Positions 18,693-29,552 are shown, counted from the stretch's first letter. The stretch: DNA of 64,000 nucleotides from Enterococcus aquimarinus (GCF_001885765.1 NZ_JXKD01000011.1:22940-86939), one strand, 5' to 3'. Program-made: numbers and translations. The notes: generated from the sequence alone by a model not told the origin.

Positions 18693-18701
18693 TGCTATAA
18701 T
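18693..18701 (+). promoter_or_regulatory. Extended -10 promoter of the glycogen operon
   Basis: TGCTATAAT (18693-18701) is an extended -10 element with a perfect TATAAT; no good -35 at 17 bp. It lies about 55 bp ahead of glgB, whose ATG has AAGGAGG. Confidence 0.6.
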
Positions 18702-18756
18702 ATTATTAAGAATTAGTAACAAGATGATTAGATAAAAGAATCACAAGGAGGTTGTT

Positions 18757-20664
18757 ATGAAAGAACAGTTACGAGCGGCTTTTGAGGCAGAAGAAAGATT
18801 CTTAACCGGAGAAAATTTCTATGCGCAACACTTTCTTGGCATTCAAAAAACAGGAAGTCTTTACACATTCCGTGTTTGGGCGCCAAATGCACAACAAGTA
18901 TGGCTTGTCGGTGATTTTAACCAATGGGGAGACTCATTACCGATGATGCGACGAGAACGGTCAGGGGTCTGGGAAGTTGAGACTGATATTCCACAAGAAG
19001 GACAGTTGTATAAGTATAAGGTGCGTCAAGCAGACGGGCGAGAAATCATGAAAATCGATCCTTTTGCCATTCGTTTTGAAGCACGACCTGGAACGGCGGC
19101 GGTCATTCATACTGTTCCAAACAAGAAGTGGAAAGATGGATTATGGAGAGGACGCCAAAAACGTTCGAATCATTTTAAACGACCGATTAATATTTATGAA
19201 GTTCATGCGAGTTCTTGGAAACATCAAGCAGATGGGCGACCTTACACATTCAAAGAACTAAAAGAAGAACTGATTCCTTACGTAAAGAAAATGAATTACA
19301 CGCATATTGAATTTATGCCTTTAATGGAACATCCGCTAGGCGCATCCTGGGGTTATCAATTAATTGGTTTTTTTGCTGTATCTTCTTACTACGGGACACC
19401 GGAGGAATTTCAAGATTTTGTCGAAGCTTGTCACTTAGCTAATATTGGGGTGTTCATTGATTGGGTTCCAGGTCATTATTGTGCAAATGAAGATACATTG
19501 CCTTATTATGACGGAACACCGACGTTTGAATATACGGATCCTAATCGCGCTAAGAATAATCGTTGGGGCACGATTTGTTTTGATTTAGGGAAACCACAAG
19601 TTCAAAGTTTTTTACTTTCGAGTGCGTTATATTGGATCGAAATGTTTCATATTGATGGCATTCGAGTGGACGCAGTTTCGAGTATGCTGTATTTAGATTA
19701 TGACGACGGTCCTTGGACACCCAATCATGAAGGGGGAAATCGTAATTTTGAAGGCTATTATTTTTTACAAAAATTAAATGCAGTATTGAAGCTTGCCCAT
19801 CCGCAAGTCATTTTGATGGCGGAAGAAAGTACTTCACAAACGCAAATCACGGGTTTAATCGAAACTGGTGCTTTGGGTTTTGATTACAAATGGAATATGG
19901 GCTGGATGAACGATATTTTACGCTTTTATGAAATGGATCCATTGTTTCGAAAAAATCATTTTGAGTTAATAACGTTTTCTTTTATGTATCGTCACAATGA
20001 AAATTATCTCCTCGCCTTGTCGCACGATGAGGTAGTCCATGGGAAAAAGAGTTTGATGCACAAAATGTGGGGCGATCGATCACAGCAATTTGCTCAACTT
20101 AGAAATTTGTATGCGTTTATGTTTGCCCATCCTGGAAAAAAATTGTTGTTTATGGGAAGTGAATGGGGACAATTTTTGGAATGGAAATATGATCATGGCT
20201 TAGAATGGCAGGATTTACACGATGAATTGAATCACAAAATGCAACAGTACACCCAACATTTAAATGATCTATACCTTCGTGAACGGGCTTTATGGGAAAT
20301 CGATTATTCCCCGACAACGATAGAGTGGATTGACGCGGATAACACAGAGGAATCCATTTTAACCTTTATTCGTCAAGGCTCACGCAAGAAAGACTTTTTA
20401 GTTGTTGTAGTGAACTTGGTACCAGTAGAACGACAAGATTTTGTAATTGGTGTGCCTTACGAAGGTGAATATGAAGAGGTTTTTAATACTGAAATGATCG
20501 AATTTGGTGGGACGTGGCAAGCGCATAATCCTATTCGAGTAACAAGGGAAAAAGAGACTAATGCTTTCAGTTACCAAATTAAAACCGTCGTACCCGCTTC
20601 AGGTGTCTTATATCTTCGTCCTAAAAATATCCAGATAAAAAAAGGGTTATCAAGTAAAAAGTAA
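18757..20664 (+). CDS. glgB: 1,4-alpha-glucan branching enzyme GlgB
   Basis: Introduces alpha-1,6 branches into glycogen. The 635 residues contain an N-terminal CBM48 domain (about 25-120, text [18 protein letters not shown]), a GH13 barrel and a C-terminal beta domain. Catalytic features: the nucleophile Asp in [13 protein letters not shown], acid/base Glu in LMAEEST, and [19 protein letters not shown] with the transition-state Asp. The motif [13 protein letters not shown] marks region I. First gene of the glgBCDAP operon; 10 bp separate it from glgC. Regulation beyond the promoter is not evident. Confidence 0.97.
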   Translation: MKEQLRAAFEAEERFLTGENFYAQHFLGIQKTGSLYTFRVWAPNAQQVWLVGDFNQWGDSLPMMRRERSGVWEVETDIPQEGQLYKYKVRQADGREIMKIDPFAIRFEARPGTAAVIHTVPNKKWKDGLWRGRQKRSNHFKRPINIYEVHASSWKHQADGRPYTFKELKEELIPYVKKMNYTHIEFMPLMEHPLGASWGYQLIGFFAVSSYYGTPEEFQDFVEACHLANIGVFIDWVPGHYCANEDTLPYYDGTPTFEYTDPNRAKNNRWGTICFDLGKPQVQSFLLSSALYWIEMFHIDGIRVDAVSSMLYLDYDDGPWTPNHEGGNRNFEGYYFLQKLNAVLKLAHPQVILMAEESTSQTQITGLIETGALGFDYKWNMGWMNDILRFYEMDPLFRKNHFELITFSFMYRHNENYLLALSHDEVVHGKKSLMHKMWGDRSQQFAQLRNLYAFMFAHPGKKLLFMGSEWGQFLEWKYDHGLEWQDLHDELNHKMQQYTQHLNDLYLRERALWEIDYSPTTIEWIDADNTEESILTFIRQGSRKKDFLVVVVNLVPVERQDFVIGVPYEGEYEEVFNTEMIEFGGTWQAHNPIRVTREKETNAFSYQIKTVVPASGVLYLRPKNIQIKKGLSSKK

Positions 20665-20674
20665 GGGAGGGAAG

Positions 20675-21838
20675 GTGGATTTATTCACCGTGGTAATGAA
20701 GAATGAAATGATTGCGATGATTTTGGCAGGAGGACAAGGCACGAGACTTGGAAAATTGACCAAAAGTATTGCTAAACCTGCTGTACCATTTGGCGGGAGG
20801 TATCGGATTATTGATTTTACGTTAAGTAATTGTGCCAATTCGGGAATCAATCATGTAGGAGTCGTTACGCAATATGAACCGTTAGCCTTAAATACGCATG
20901 TCGGAAATGGTGCCAATTGGGGATTGAATGGCATTAATTCGGGTGTGACTATTTTACAACCCTATTCTAGTTCTGAAGGAAGTAAGTGGTTTGAAGGAAC
21001 AGCGCATGCGATTTATCAAAATATTGATTATATTGATCAGTTAAACCCGCAATACGTATTGGTCTTATCAGGGGATCATATTTACAAAATGGATTACGAA
21101 GAAATGTTAATGGAGCATAAAAAGAAACATGCGTCATTATCGGTAGCCGTTTTAGAAGTACCACTTAAAGAAGCATCTCGTTTTGGTATTATGAATACAG
21201 ATGATAATAATCGTATTATAGAGTTCGAAGAAAAACCTGAAAATCCTAAAAGCAATCTTGCTTCAATGGGAATTTACATTTTCAATTGGGGACGTTTGCG
21301 TAATATCTTAACGACAAATTATGCCAAAGATAGCACGATGAATGATTTTGGGAAACATGTGATTCCGGCTTACTTGGAGAGTGGAGAGAATGTGATTGCG
21401 TATCGTTTTGATGGCTACTGGAAAGATGTCGGTACGATTGATTCGTTATGGGAAGCCAACATGGAATTTTTAAATCCTGAAATGGCTTTAGATATTCGTG
21501 ATAAAGATTGGCGGATTTATTCACGTAATAATATTTCGCCACCTCATTTTATTGCAGAGACAGGGTCGGCAAAAGAATCTTTAATTGCCGATGGTTGTTA
21601 CGTTGCGGGTGAAATCAATCATAGTATTTTATCAGATGATGTCCAGATCAAAGAAGGGGCTAAAATTACCGATAGTGTCATCATGTCAGGTGCCACGATC
21701 GGCAAAAATGTGATATTAAATCGTGCAATAATTGGGGAAAATGCCATTCTAGGGGACGGAGCAATATTAGATGGAACTGATGAAATTGCAGTGGTGGGTT
21801 ATTCTGAAGTGATAGGAGTGACGATTGATGAAGACTAA
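20675..21838 (+). CDS. glgC: Glucose-1-phosphate adenylyltransferase, catalytic subunit GlgC
   Basis: Makes ADP-glucose from ATP and glucose 1-phosphate, the committed step in glycogen synthesis. Catalytic motifs are intact: [17 protein letters not shown] (pyrophosphorylase loop), [26 protein letters not shown] with the metal-binding Asp, and [11 protein letters not shown]; a left-handed beta-helix occupies the last 100 residues. The start is uncertain: GTG 20675 has GGGAGG 4 nt upstream (387 residues), while ATG 20696 matches the start of Bacillus GlgC better but lacks a ribosome binding site. Overlaps glgD by 11 bp. Confidence 0.95.
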   Translation: MDLFTVVMKNEMIAMILAGGQGTRLGKLTKSIAKPAVPFGGRYRIIDFTLSNCANSGINHVGVVTQYEPLALNTHVGNGANWGLNGINSGVTILQPYSSSEGSKWFEGTAHAIYQNIDYIDQLNPQYVLVLSGDHIYKMDYEEMLMEHKKKHASLSVAVLEVPLKEASRFGIMNTDDNNRIIEFEEKPENPKSNLASMGIYIFNWGRLRNILTTNYAKDSTMNDFGKHVIPAYLESGENVIAYRFDGYWKDVGTIDSLWEANMEFLNPEMALDIRDKDWRIYSRNNISPPHFIAETGSAKESLIADGCYVAGEINHSILSDDVQIKEGAKITDSVIMSGATIGKNVILNRAIIGENAILGDGAILDGTDEIAVVGYSEVIGVTIDED

Positions 21839-22967
21839 TAAAATGTGTGCCTTGATTGGGAATATTCACCGCTATGATGAATTATTACCATTAACTGAAA
21901 ATCGACCGTTAGCAACCTTACCGTTTGATTGTAAATATCGTTTAATTGATTTTAATTTATCCAATGTTGCCAATGCCAATATTAAATCGTTGTTTATGGT
22001 TTTTAATGAAGGCGAAACAAAATCAGTTTTTGACCATTTAGGTGGCGGGAAAGAATGGAACTTAGACGGCGTACAAAACCGTTTCTTCGTTCATATCTAC
22101 CAAGATTATATTCGTCGTTCCGATAGTAATCGTCGTTATTATGAATTAGTGATTGACTATTTAACGAAATCAAAATCGGAATATGCGGTCTTTATGGGAT
22201 CGAAGTTTCTTTGTAACATTGATTTGCGTGCACTACAACAAATTCATCAAGCACGAGAAGCGGACTTGACGGTGGTTTATAAACGAGCGACTAAAGAAAA
22301 GCTGCATTCTTCTGATATTGTGTTGAAATTAGATGATAATAATATCGTCGTAGAAAAAGCCTCTGTTAGTACGTTAGAACCGACAGAACGAGTGAATCTT
22401 TGTACGGATACGTATATTATCAAGACTGATTTGTTAATTGATTTACTTCGAAAACGGCAATCAGCAGGGATCGTAGGAAGCATTGAGAGCTTACTCCGGG
22501 ATACGATTGGACCGAATACGATTGCTTATGAATATACAGGCTATTTAAATAATATTTATGATATTAAATCATATTATGATGCCAATATGGATATGCTCGA
22601 CGTGAAAAAATTTAATTCTTTAATGTATTCCAGTCAAAAAGTCTATACGAAGATGAAAGATGAAGTGCCCACTTATTATTCCAGCACTTCCGTTGTTCGC
22701 AACAGTCAATTTGCAACAGGTTGTACGATTGAAGGCAAGGTCGACTATTCTCTCATTAGTCGCGGAACACATATTTATGAGGGTGCAGAAATTTCCCATT
22801 CCTTAATTTTTGCAAATAATAAAATTCATTCGAATGCTGTTGTTCGTTATGCAATTTTAGATAAAAATGTCACAGTCGATGCAGGAGTGAAAATTGAGGG
22901 GACAAAAGAAAATCCTGTCGTTGTTTCAAAAGGAACGCATGTGACACAGGATGTCATTGGAGGATAA
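21828..22967 (+). CDS. glgD: GlgD, regulatory subunit of ADP-glucose pyrophosphorylase
   Basis: Paralogue of GlgC that in Firmicutes pairs with it as a modulatory subunit. ATG 21828 is chosen over the in-frame TTG 21825, as TAGGAG (21813-21818) is at 9 nt; 379 residues. The N-terminus reads [20 protein letters not shown] and lacks the GGxGTRL nucleotide loop, and the catalytic GDH motif is replaced by [10 protein letters not shown], so it is probably non-catalytic. The fold is kept: [18 protein letters not shown] and a C-terminal beta-helix. It overlaps glgC and is followed 4 bp later by glgA. Confidence 0.93.
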   Translation: MKTNKMCALIGNIHRYDELLPLTENRPLATLPFDCKYRLIDFNLSNVANANIKSLFMVFNEGETKSVFDHLGGGKEWNLDGVQNRFFVHIYQDYIRRSDSNRRYYELVIDYLTKSKSEYAVFMGSKFLCNIDLRALQQIHQAREADLTVVYKRATKEKLHSSDIVLKLDDNNIVVEKASVSTLEPTERVNLCTDTYIIKTDLLIDLLRKRQSAGIVGSIESLLRDTIGPNTIAYEYTGYLNNIYDIKSYYDANMDMLDVKKFNSLMYSSQKVYTKMKDEVPTYYSSTSVVRNSQFATGCTIEGKVDYSLISRGTHIYEGAEISHSLIFANNKIHSNAVVRYAILDKNVTVDAGVKIEGTKENPVVVSKGTHVTQDVIGG

Positions 22968-22971
22968 ATAG

Positions 22972-24399
22972 ATGAAAATACTTTTCACCGCATTTGAATG
23001 TGCCCCATTTTTTAAAACAGGTGGTTTAGGTGATGTCGCAGGCGCATTACCCAAAGAGCTCGCTAAAAAAGGACTTGAAACGATTGTTGTCTTACCCTAT
23101 TTTACAAAGATGGCTAGTAAGTATCAGGATCAGTGTGAGGACGTGCTCTCATTTTCTGTCAACGTTGGCTGGCGCAAGCAGTATTGCGGAATCAAAAAGT
23201 TGAAAGATGAAAACGTCACGTATTATTTTATTGATAATCTGTATTATTTTGATCGAGAACAGTTATACGGTTATGACGATGATGGCGAACGTTTTGCCTT
23301 TTTTCAACAAGCAGTAATCGAAATGATGGAAAAAATTGCGTTTATTCCAGACATTATGCATATCAACGATTACCATACAGCAATGATTCCATTCTTATTA
23401 AAAGAAAAATATCATTGGATTGAGGCTTTTCAGTCTATTCGTACGCTACTAACCATTCATAATATTGAGTTTCAAGGAAAGTACGGCGCAGATGTCCTAC
23501 CGGATTTGTTTGGTGTAGGCAAAGAGCGTTTTGATGATGGAACAGCTCGTTGGGATGGCGCACTTAATTTTCTCAAAACGGGTATTCTTTATGCCAATCA
23601 TGTGAATACGGTTAGTCCTTCATACGCCGAAGAAATCATGACACCCGCATTTGGTAATGGCTTAGAAACCGTCTTACAAATGGAACGTCAAAAGCTTTCG
23701 GGGATTCTAAACGGAATTGATTATGATCAAAATAATCCAGCGACGGATCCAGCGCTGATTGCGCCATATTCTGCAGAAAATAGTGCAGGTAAACAGGCTA
23801 ATAAACAAGAATTGCAACGAATCATGGGACTGCCACAAGAAGCGCATACCCCAATCATTGCTGTAGTCAGTCGGTTAACGTATCAAAAAGGTTTCCATTT
23901 AGTCTTGGAAGAATTAGAAAACTTATTACAATTTGACGTACAGTTCGTATTATTAGGGACTGGCGATCCGCGTTTTGAAGCTGCTTTTTCACATATCGCA
24001 CAAAAATATCCTCATAAATGTGCGGTTGATATTAATTTTGATGTTCAACTGGCTCAGAAAATTTATGCTGGTTCCGATTTATTCTTAATGCCTTCTGCCT
24101 TTGAACCGTGTGGCTTATCGCAAATGATTGCGATGCGTTATGGGACGCTACCAATTGTTCATGAAATAGGGGGATTAAAAGATACCGTCCAACCCTTTAA
24201 TCCGATAACGGGAACCGGAAATGGGTTTGGTTTTGTGGAATTTACCGGTTTTCATTTGATGCAAACGATCAAACAAGGGCTCGTGTTATATGAGCAGTCA
24301 CCAGAAACTTGGAATATCATACAACAAAATGCAATGAATCACGATTTTAGTTGGACAACTGCTTGTCAGGCGTACATTCATTTGTACCATCAGCTTTAA
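22972..24399 (+). CDS. glgA: Glycogen synthase GlgA (ADP-glucose dependent)
   Basis: GT5-family glucosyltransferase that elongates alpha-1,4-glucan chains from ADP-glucose. The 475 residues include the N-terminal substrate loop FKTGGLGDVAGALPKEL, the HNIEFQGKY segment, VSRLTYQKGFHL starting the second Rossmann domain, and the retaining-GT signature PSAFEPCGLSQMIAMRYGTLP with the two glutamates. ATG with GGAGG 22959-22963. A hairpin with T run follows before glgP, so the downstream genes may be made in smaller amounts. Confidence 0.97.
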   Translation: MKILFTAFECAPFFKTGGLGDVAGALPKELAKKGLETIVVLPYFTKMASKYQDQCEDVLSFSVNVGWRKQYCGIKKLKDENVTYYFIDNLYYFDREQLYGYDDDGERFAFFQQAVIEMMEKIAFIPDIMHINDYHTAMIPFLLKEKYHWIEAFQSIRTLLTIHNIEFQGKYGADVLPDLFGVGKERFDDGTARWDGALNFLKTGILYANHVNTVSPSYAEEIMTPAFGNGLETVLQMERQKLSGILNGIDYDQNNPATDPALIAPYSAENSAGKQANKQELQRIMGLPQEAHTPIIAVVSRLTYQKGFHLVLEELENLLQFDVQFVLLGTGDPRFEAAFSHIAQKYPHKCAVDINFDVQLAQKIYAGSDLFLMPSAFEPCGLSQMIAMRYGTLPIVHEIGGLKDTVQPFNPITGTGNGFGFVEFTGFHLMQTIKQGLVLYEQSPETWNIIQQNAMNHDFSWTTACQAYIHLYHQL

Positions 24400-24401
24400 G
24401 A

Positions 24402-24459
24402 AATGACTACAAATGCAGACTGAAACAACGATGAATTGTTCCAGTCTGTTTTTGTCATT
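24402..24459 (+). terminator. Attenuator-type hairpin between glgA and glgP
   Basis: Core arms CAGACTGAAACAA (24416-24428) and TTGTTCCAGTCTG (24436-24448) with one mismatch, then TTTTT; outer bases AATGAC (24402-24407) and GTCATT (24454-24459) can extend the stem. The T run plus stem suggests partial termination inside the operon. glgP's ribosome binding site lies just beyond. Confidence 0.7.
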
Positions 24460-24474
24460 AAAGGGGGAAAAGGA

Positions 24475-26889
24475 ATGATCACAAAAAAACAGTTAATCAA
24501 GGAACTACGTAAAAATGTACAGGAAATGTATGCCATTGAAATCGAAGACGCCACAGAACAAGAGTTATTTTTTAGTTTAGGTACGACGATTAAAGGGATT
24601 TATAATAAGAATTGGCAAAAAACATGGAATAATTATTTAGCGGAAGAACAAAAACAAGTTTATTATTTTTCCATTGAATTTTTACCCGGTAAGTTATTAA
24701 AAAGTAATTTGTTAAATCTTGGTATTTTAGAAGTTGTCAGAGAAAGTTTAGCCGAGTTTTCGGTTGATTTAGAAGATTTGGCCGCAGTCGAAAAAGACAT
24801 GGCTTTAGGAAATGGTGGGTTAGGACGGTTAGCTTCTTGTTTTATGGATGCCATCGCTTCTAGTGGGTTACCCGGCAACGGGAATGGTATTCGCTACGAT
24901 TATGGGTTGTTTAAACAACAATTCGTCGATGGGTATCAAGTAGAATTACCCGATGAATGGTTAAGAAATGGGAATGTTTGGGAAATTCGCCGAGATAGCA
25001 AAGCGGTAAATGTTCATTTTGGTGGAGATGTTTACATGCAACCAAAATCCAATGGAAAATTAGGTGTCGTCGCGGAAAATGAAACAATTTTACGAGCAGT
25101 TCCATATGATACGGGAATGGTTGGCTTTGAAAATGGGATTGTCAATACGATGCGTCTTTGGTCTGTCGAAATACCTTCATCAGAAGAAGGAAAATATCGT
25201 AGCATTGAAGAAAGGCGCGTCTTTGAGGATTTAACAGCCGTTTTATATCCCGATGATTCGAATGCCCGTGGCCGATTGATTCGCTTAGCCCAAGAGTATT
25301 TCTTTGTTTCGGCAGGCATTCAAAGTATTATTCGTTATTTCAAAAAATTAAATCATCCGTGGCATGTCCTGAGTGAAAAAGTGGCGATTCATATTAATGA
25401 TACCCATCCAGCGTTATGTATTCCAGAGTTAATGCGTATTTTAATGGATGAATATGAAGTCAGTTGGGAGCAAGCGTGGGATTTAACGAGTAAAGTCATG
25501 AGTTACACGAATCATACAATTATGGCCGAAGCATTAGAAAAGTGGCCGACCTATCTAATGAAACGAAGCTTGCCAAGAATGTATCAAATTATTAAAGAAA
25601 TCGATCGACGCTATGTGGTCTCAATGAGTGGTATTCATGATGCTGCCTTAATCGAGCGAACAAGAATTATTCAAGGCGAAGACATTCACATGGCCAACTT
25701 AGCAATTATTGGCAGCCATAGCACAAACGGGGTCGCGAAACTGCATTCAGATTTATTAAAGGCAGTGGTCTTACATGATTTTTATACGATTTATCCGGAA
25801 CGTTTTAATAATAAAACGAACGGTATCGCTCAACGACGCTGGTTACAATTATCCAATGAACCGTTAAGTCGCGTTTTAGATGAAACAATCGGAAAATCTT
25901 GGCGTCATGAACCAGCCGATTTAAAATTATTAATGAATTATCAAAATGATCCGATTGTCCTCGAAAAACTAGCCAAAGCGAAGCAACAAAAGAAAGAAGA
26001 ACTGGCGAAATATATCCAGGAAACAACCGGGATTATTGTGAATCCTACAGCAATATTCGACGTGCAAATTAAACGTCTGCATGCTTACAAACGTCAACTG
26101 CTTAACTTATTGCACATCTTAAAACTTTATTTTGAAATCAAAGAGAATCCGCAAGCATCTATTTATCCAAGAGTATTCATTTTTGGTGCTAAAGCCGCAC
26201 CAAGTTATGCCTATGCCAAATCAATTATCAAAGTCATCAATGAAGTGGCAAATTTAGTCAATCACGATCAAACAATCGGAGATAAACTTAAAATTGTTTT
26301 TCTTCCGAATTATAACGTCAGCTTGGCCGAAAAAATTATTCCAGCAGCTGACGTCAGCGAACAAATCTCATTGGCATCAAAAGAAGCGTCCGGCACAAGT
26401 AATATGAAATTAATGTTGAATGGGGCGATCACGATTGCGACACTCGATGGGGCCAATGTTGAAATTCGTGACGCTGTGGGGGATGAAAATATCTATATAT
26501 TTGGTCTCACAGAAGCGGAAGTCTATGCCTATTATGAAAATAAAAACTATTCTGCTCGAGAAGTTTACGAAACCAATCCGATTGTTCACCGCGTATTAAA
26601 CGCTTTTGTTGATGGTAGTATTCCGAATATTGAACGCGAAGGACAAGAAATAGTCGATTCTTTACTACTGTATAATGATGAATATTTCTTGTTAAGAGAT
26701 TTCGATGCTTATTGTGAAGCGCAGGCAAGATTGAATCAGGCTTATCAAGATGCAACACACTGGCAAAAATGTAGTTTGATTAATATTGCGAATGCAGGGA
26801 CGTTTTCAGCAGATAAGACGGTGAAACAATATGCAGAAGATATTTGGCAGATTGAACCCCTATTTGCTCATACTCATCAAGGAAGATAG
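24475..26889 (+). CDS. glgP: Glycogen phosphorylase GlgP
   Basis: Pyridoxal-phosphate enzyme releasing glucose 1-phosphate from glycogen chain ends. ATG 24475 (AAAGGGGG 8 nt upstream) gives 804 residues; the in-frame TTG 24436 lies in the hairpin stem and is rejected. Seen: AALGNGGLGRLA-type motif as MALGNGGLGRLASCF, YGLFKQ, the VAIHINDTHPAL block, VQIKRLHAYKRQ, and the PLP-binding EASGTSNMKLMLNGA with its lysine. Encoded with the synthesis genes, so build-up and breakdown share transcription. The stop is 3 bp from the GH13 gene. Confidence 0.96.
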   Translation: MITKKQLIKELRKNVQEMYAIEIEDATEQELFFSLGTTIKGIYNKNWQKTWNNYLAEEQKQVYYFSIEFLPGKLLKSNLLNLGILEVVRESLAEFSVDLEDLAAVEKDMALGNGGLGRLASCFMDAIASSGLPGNGNGIRYDYGLFKQQFVDGYQVELPDEWLRNGNVWEIRRDSKAVNVHFGGDVYMQPKSNGKLGVVAENETILRAVPYDTGMVGFENGIVNTMRLWSVEIPSSEEGKYRSIEERRVFEDLTAVLYPDDSNARGRLIRLAQEYFFVSAGIQSIIRYFKKLNHPWHVLSEKVAIHINDTHPALCIPELMRILMDEYEVSWEQAWDLTSKVMSYTNHTIMAEALEKWPTYLMKRSLPRMYQIIKEIDRRYVVSMSGIHDAALIERTRIIQGEDIHMANLAIIGSHSTNGVAKLHSDLLKAVVLHDFYTIYPERFNNKTNGIAQRRWLQLSNEPLSRVLDETIGKSWRHEPADLKLLMNYQNDPIVLEKLAKAKQQKKEELAKYIQETTGIIVNPTAIFDVQIKRLHAYKRQLLNLLHILKLYFEIKENPQASIYPRVFIFGAKAAPSYAYAKSIIKVINEVANLVNHDQTIGDKLKIVFLPNYNVSLAEKIIPAADVSEQISLASKEASGTSNMKLMLNGAITIATLDGANVEIRDAVGDENIYIFGLTEAEVYAYYENKNYSAREVYETNPIVHRVLNAFVDGSIPNIEREGQEIVDSLLLYNDEYFLLRDFDAYCEAQARLNQAYQDATHWQKCSLINIANAGTFSADKTVKQYAEDIWQIEPLFAHTHQGR

Positions 26890-26892
26890 AAG

Positions 26893-28719
26893 GTGGAGAG
26901 ACTGGTATTCATTCGTTTTAATCCATGGAAAAAGAGCTATAAACAACCGTTTGGGGCGGCCAGAGTCAACAGTCTCGTTCGTCTGTCAATTGAAGTGATC
27001 GCGCAAGAAATTGCAGCGGTCACTTTAGTGATACATAAAGACTTTGAAGAAACAACTTTTATCCCAATGGAAAAACACGAAGGCGATTTTTACTCGTATG
27101 AGTATTTTTTAAATCAAGGTCCTGGGCTTTATTATTATCATTTTGAAGTGGAACTTCATATCGATGGACAGCGACAAAAGGTATTATTTGGTGCCAATCA
27201 AGAAGGTGGAGAAGGTCAAATTCAGCAGCTCCAAAGTGACGTCTGGGATTTTCAATTGACGTGTTATGCGCAAGATGATGCTGCGCCACAGTGGTATCAA
27301 GAAGGAATTTTTTATCAAATTTTCCCAGATCGCTTTTACAACGCCAATCCATCAGGGGTACTGAATCAACGTAAGAAAAACTCTTTTGTGTATGGCACCT
27401 TAGAAGATGAGCCACTGTACATTAAAAACGAGAAAGGTGAAATTTTGCGATGGGACTTCTTTGGTGGGAATTTAAAAGGGATTCAAGCGAAAATCCCTTA
27501 TCTAAAAGAGCTCGGAGTAACGGGACTTTATCTAAATCCAATTTTTGAAGCAGCCAGCAATCATCGATATGATACTGCTGATTTTCTAGCAATTGACCCA
27601 ATGTTAGGTACGGAAGCGGACTTTATAGCATTAGTCGAGTCGCTACATCGCAACGATATGCGAATCATTTTGGATGGTGTATTTAGTCATGTGGGTCAAA
27701 ATAGCCGGTATTTTAATGTCGATGGGCGTTATGGCGACGATCAAGGAGCCTATCGGAATATTCGCAGTCCATATTATTCTTGGTTTCAATTTATTAACTA
27801 TCCTGAGACATATCGCTCATGGTGGGGCATTGCAGATTTACCAACGATTGATAAAACGAATCGTTCTTTTCAAACGTTCATTTATGGAGGAGAAGATAGT
27901 GTCATTTCAAAATGGACACGACTTGGGGCCGATGGGTGGCGTTTGGATGTGGCAGATGAATTACCCGAGGAATTCATCAGAGGAATTCGCGAAAACTTAA
28001 ATCAATTTTCAGATAAAGTATTAATCGGTGAAGTCTGGGAAGATGCTTCGAATAAAATTTCTTATAAAGAGCGACGCAACTATATTTTAGGGAATCAGCT
28101 GCACGGTGTCATGAATTATCCACTAAGAGAAGGCGTCATTGCCTTACTGACCAGTCAAGCCTCACCCGAAAAAATAGCGCGTTCCTTTACGCGATTGTAT
28201 GAAAATTATCCCAAAGACATTTTTTTTAATAATTTTAATAATATTGGAACGCATGATACGGAACGTATTTTTTCGGTGTTAGGTGAACAAATAAAAAAAA
28301 TGGATTTGGCAATTGGGTTGTTATTCTTATTTCCTGGAGTTCCTTGTATTTATTACGGAGATGAAGTGGGCTTAACAGGGGGGAAAGATCCTGAAAATCG
28401 TAAATTTTATCCGTGGAATCGAGAAGATAGGACCATCTATGATCTTTATAAAAAATGGATTACGATTCGTCAAACGACCCCCACGGTGATTGATGGCGAG
28501 CTCGCTTTCTTTTATACGGATCAATTATTTGGACTCTTACGATACCAGCAAGATCAATATGTGGCACTTGTTCTCAATCCGACAAGTATTCCGTGTCTTG
28601 TCTCTGAAACGCTCACTTTTTTAACGGAAGAAAATAAGGTCACAAACGAGATTGGTCAACGGTTGGCTAATCAGACGATCGCTGAAAATAGTTATTTCTT
28701 GCTTTCTTCGCAGTCATAA
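26893..28719 (+). CDS. GH13 glycoside hydrolase, neopullulanase/cyclomaltodextrinase-like
   Basis: Intracellular alpha-glucan hydrolase; no signal peptide. 608 residues: an N-terminal beta-sandwich (about 1-120, CBM34-like), then a GH13 barrel and C-terminal domain. Catalytic regions: DGVFSHVG (I), DGWRLDVADE with the nucleophile Asp (II), LIGEVWED with the acid Glu (III), and IGTHDTER (IV). YGDEVGLTGGKDPENR is typical of the neopullulanase group. It starts at GTG 26893, 3 bp after glgP. The same order (glgBCDAP then an amylase gene) is known from Lactobacillus acidophilus, so it probably debranches or hydrolyses limit dextrins left by GlgP. Substrate specificity unproven. Confidence 0.87.
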   Translation: MERLVFIRFNPWKKSYKQPFGAARVNSLVRLSIEVIAQEIAAVTLVIHKDFEETTFIPMEKHEGDFYSYEYFLNQGPGLYYYHFEVELHIDGQRQKVLFGANQEGGEGQIQQLQSDVWDFQLTCYAQDDAAPQWYQEGIFYQIFPDRFYNANPSGVLNQRKKNSFVYGTLEDEPLYIKNEKGEILRWDFFGGNLKGIQAKIPYLKELGVTGLYLNPIFEAASNHRYDTADFLAIDPMLGTEADFIALVESLHRNDMRIILDGVFSHVGQNSRYFNVDGRYGDDQGAYRNIRSPYYSWFQFINYPETYRSWWGIADLPTIDKTNRSFQTFIYGGEDSVISKWTRLGADGWRLDVADELPEEFIRGIRENLNQFSDKVLIGEVWEDASNKISYKERRNYILGNQLHGVMNYPLREGVIALLTSQASPEKIARSFTRLYENYPKDIFFNNFNNIGTHDTERIFSVLGEQIKKMDLAIGLLFLFPGVPCIYYGDEVGLTGGKDPENRKFYPWNREDRTIYDLYKKWITIRQTTPTVIDGELAFFYTDQLFGLLRYQQDQYVALVLNPTSIPCLVSETLTFLTEENKVTNEIGQRLANQTIAENSYFLLSSQS

Positions 28720-28817
28720 GAAAGCTACTAAAACTTTCTTTTTATTGGAGAGATAGTGTCAATCCTGTTTGAAAATATGGTACTATGAAGGAAATCTTGA
28801 TTTAAAGGATGAGATAT

Positions 28818-29552
28818 ATGGGAAGTAACAATGAAATCAAGCGAAAACATTTTCGTTTTCCTGCTTATTCAGATGAAACAGGTGTCAAAATTAATCGGGA
28901 AGGTGATTACACGCCTTTTTCCGCGCAAGAGTCGTGGATTTTGACAGAGGATTCTACGGATACGCCTTTTTATACGCAAAAGCAACCTGTGGATGAGCCG
29001 AAAGAATTACGACGATCGCTACGTCAAACACACTCGAAAGCAGGACATAGTCTCGCGCAAAAGGAAGAATTGAAACGCCACCGCACGAACTTACCCGATT
29101 ATACGAAGCGGACGACCGTTGAAGTAACCAAAACCGGGAAGAAACAGCTCTTTGGTGACATGACGAGCAAGCCTTTATTTCGTGTAAAAGAGAAAAAATC
29201 AGAAGTTGTTCCCTCTGTTAAACGAGAGTATTCAGGACGCTCGTATTTTGTTCCCAAGTACATACCTGCGTCAATTATTCCTGAAGAAGAATCAACATCA
29301 TTCTCTGAAGCAGATTTGATGCAATCGATGCGTAAGACTAAAGAGAGTTATTTATTATTTGATAATGAACAGACTCCTTATCAAGAGCGCAAAGATCATG
29401 AACCGAGTGTCAAAAAATTTCCTTCTACCGAGGGATTGCTGACAGATGAAGTTCCTCGGAAAGAAAAAAAACGTATGGCATTAAATCGTTCACTAGATGG
29501 ATTAATTGCGAAAGAAACGAATGATTTAAACGAAAATAATTATTTTAAATAA
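28818..29552 (+). CDS. Hypothetical hydrophilic, probably disordered protein
   Basis: 244 residues from ATG 28818 (AAAGGA at 28804-28809; ATG 28809 overlaps that site). Not recognised. The protein is rich in Lys, Arg, Glu, Ser and Thr, has no hydrophobic span and no signal peptide, and shows no domain signature. The N-terminal part KRKHFRFPAYSDETG and INREGDYTPFSAQESWIL looks like short linear motifs, and FVPKYIPASIIP is the only moderately hydrophobic patch. This pattern suits a scaffold, DNA/RNA-binding or cell-division accessory protein, but none of this is demonstrated. It has its own terminator downstream and stands alone between the glycogen operon and a tRNA gene. Confidence 0.7.
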   Translation: MGSNNEIKRKHFRFPAYSDETGVKINREGDYTPFSAQESWILTEDSTDTPFYTQKQPVDEPKELRRSLRQTHSKAGHSLAQKEELKRHRTNLPDYTKRTTVEVTKTGKKQLFGDMTSKPLFRVKEKKSEVVPSVKREYSGRSYFVPKYIPASIIPEEESTSFSEADLMQSMRKTKESYLLFDNEQTPYQERKDHEPSVKKFPSTEGLLTDEVPRKEKKRMALNRSLDGLIAKETNDLNENNYFK

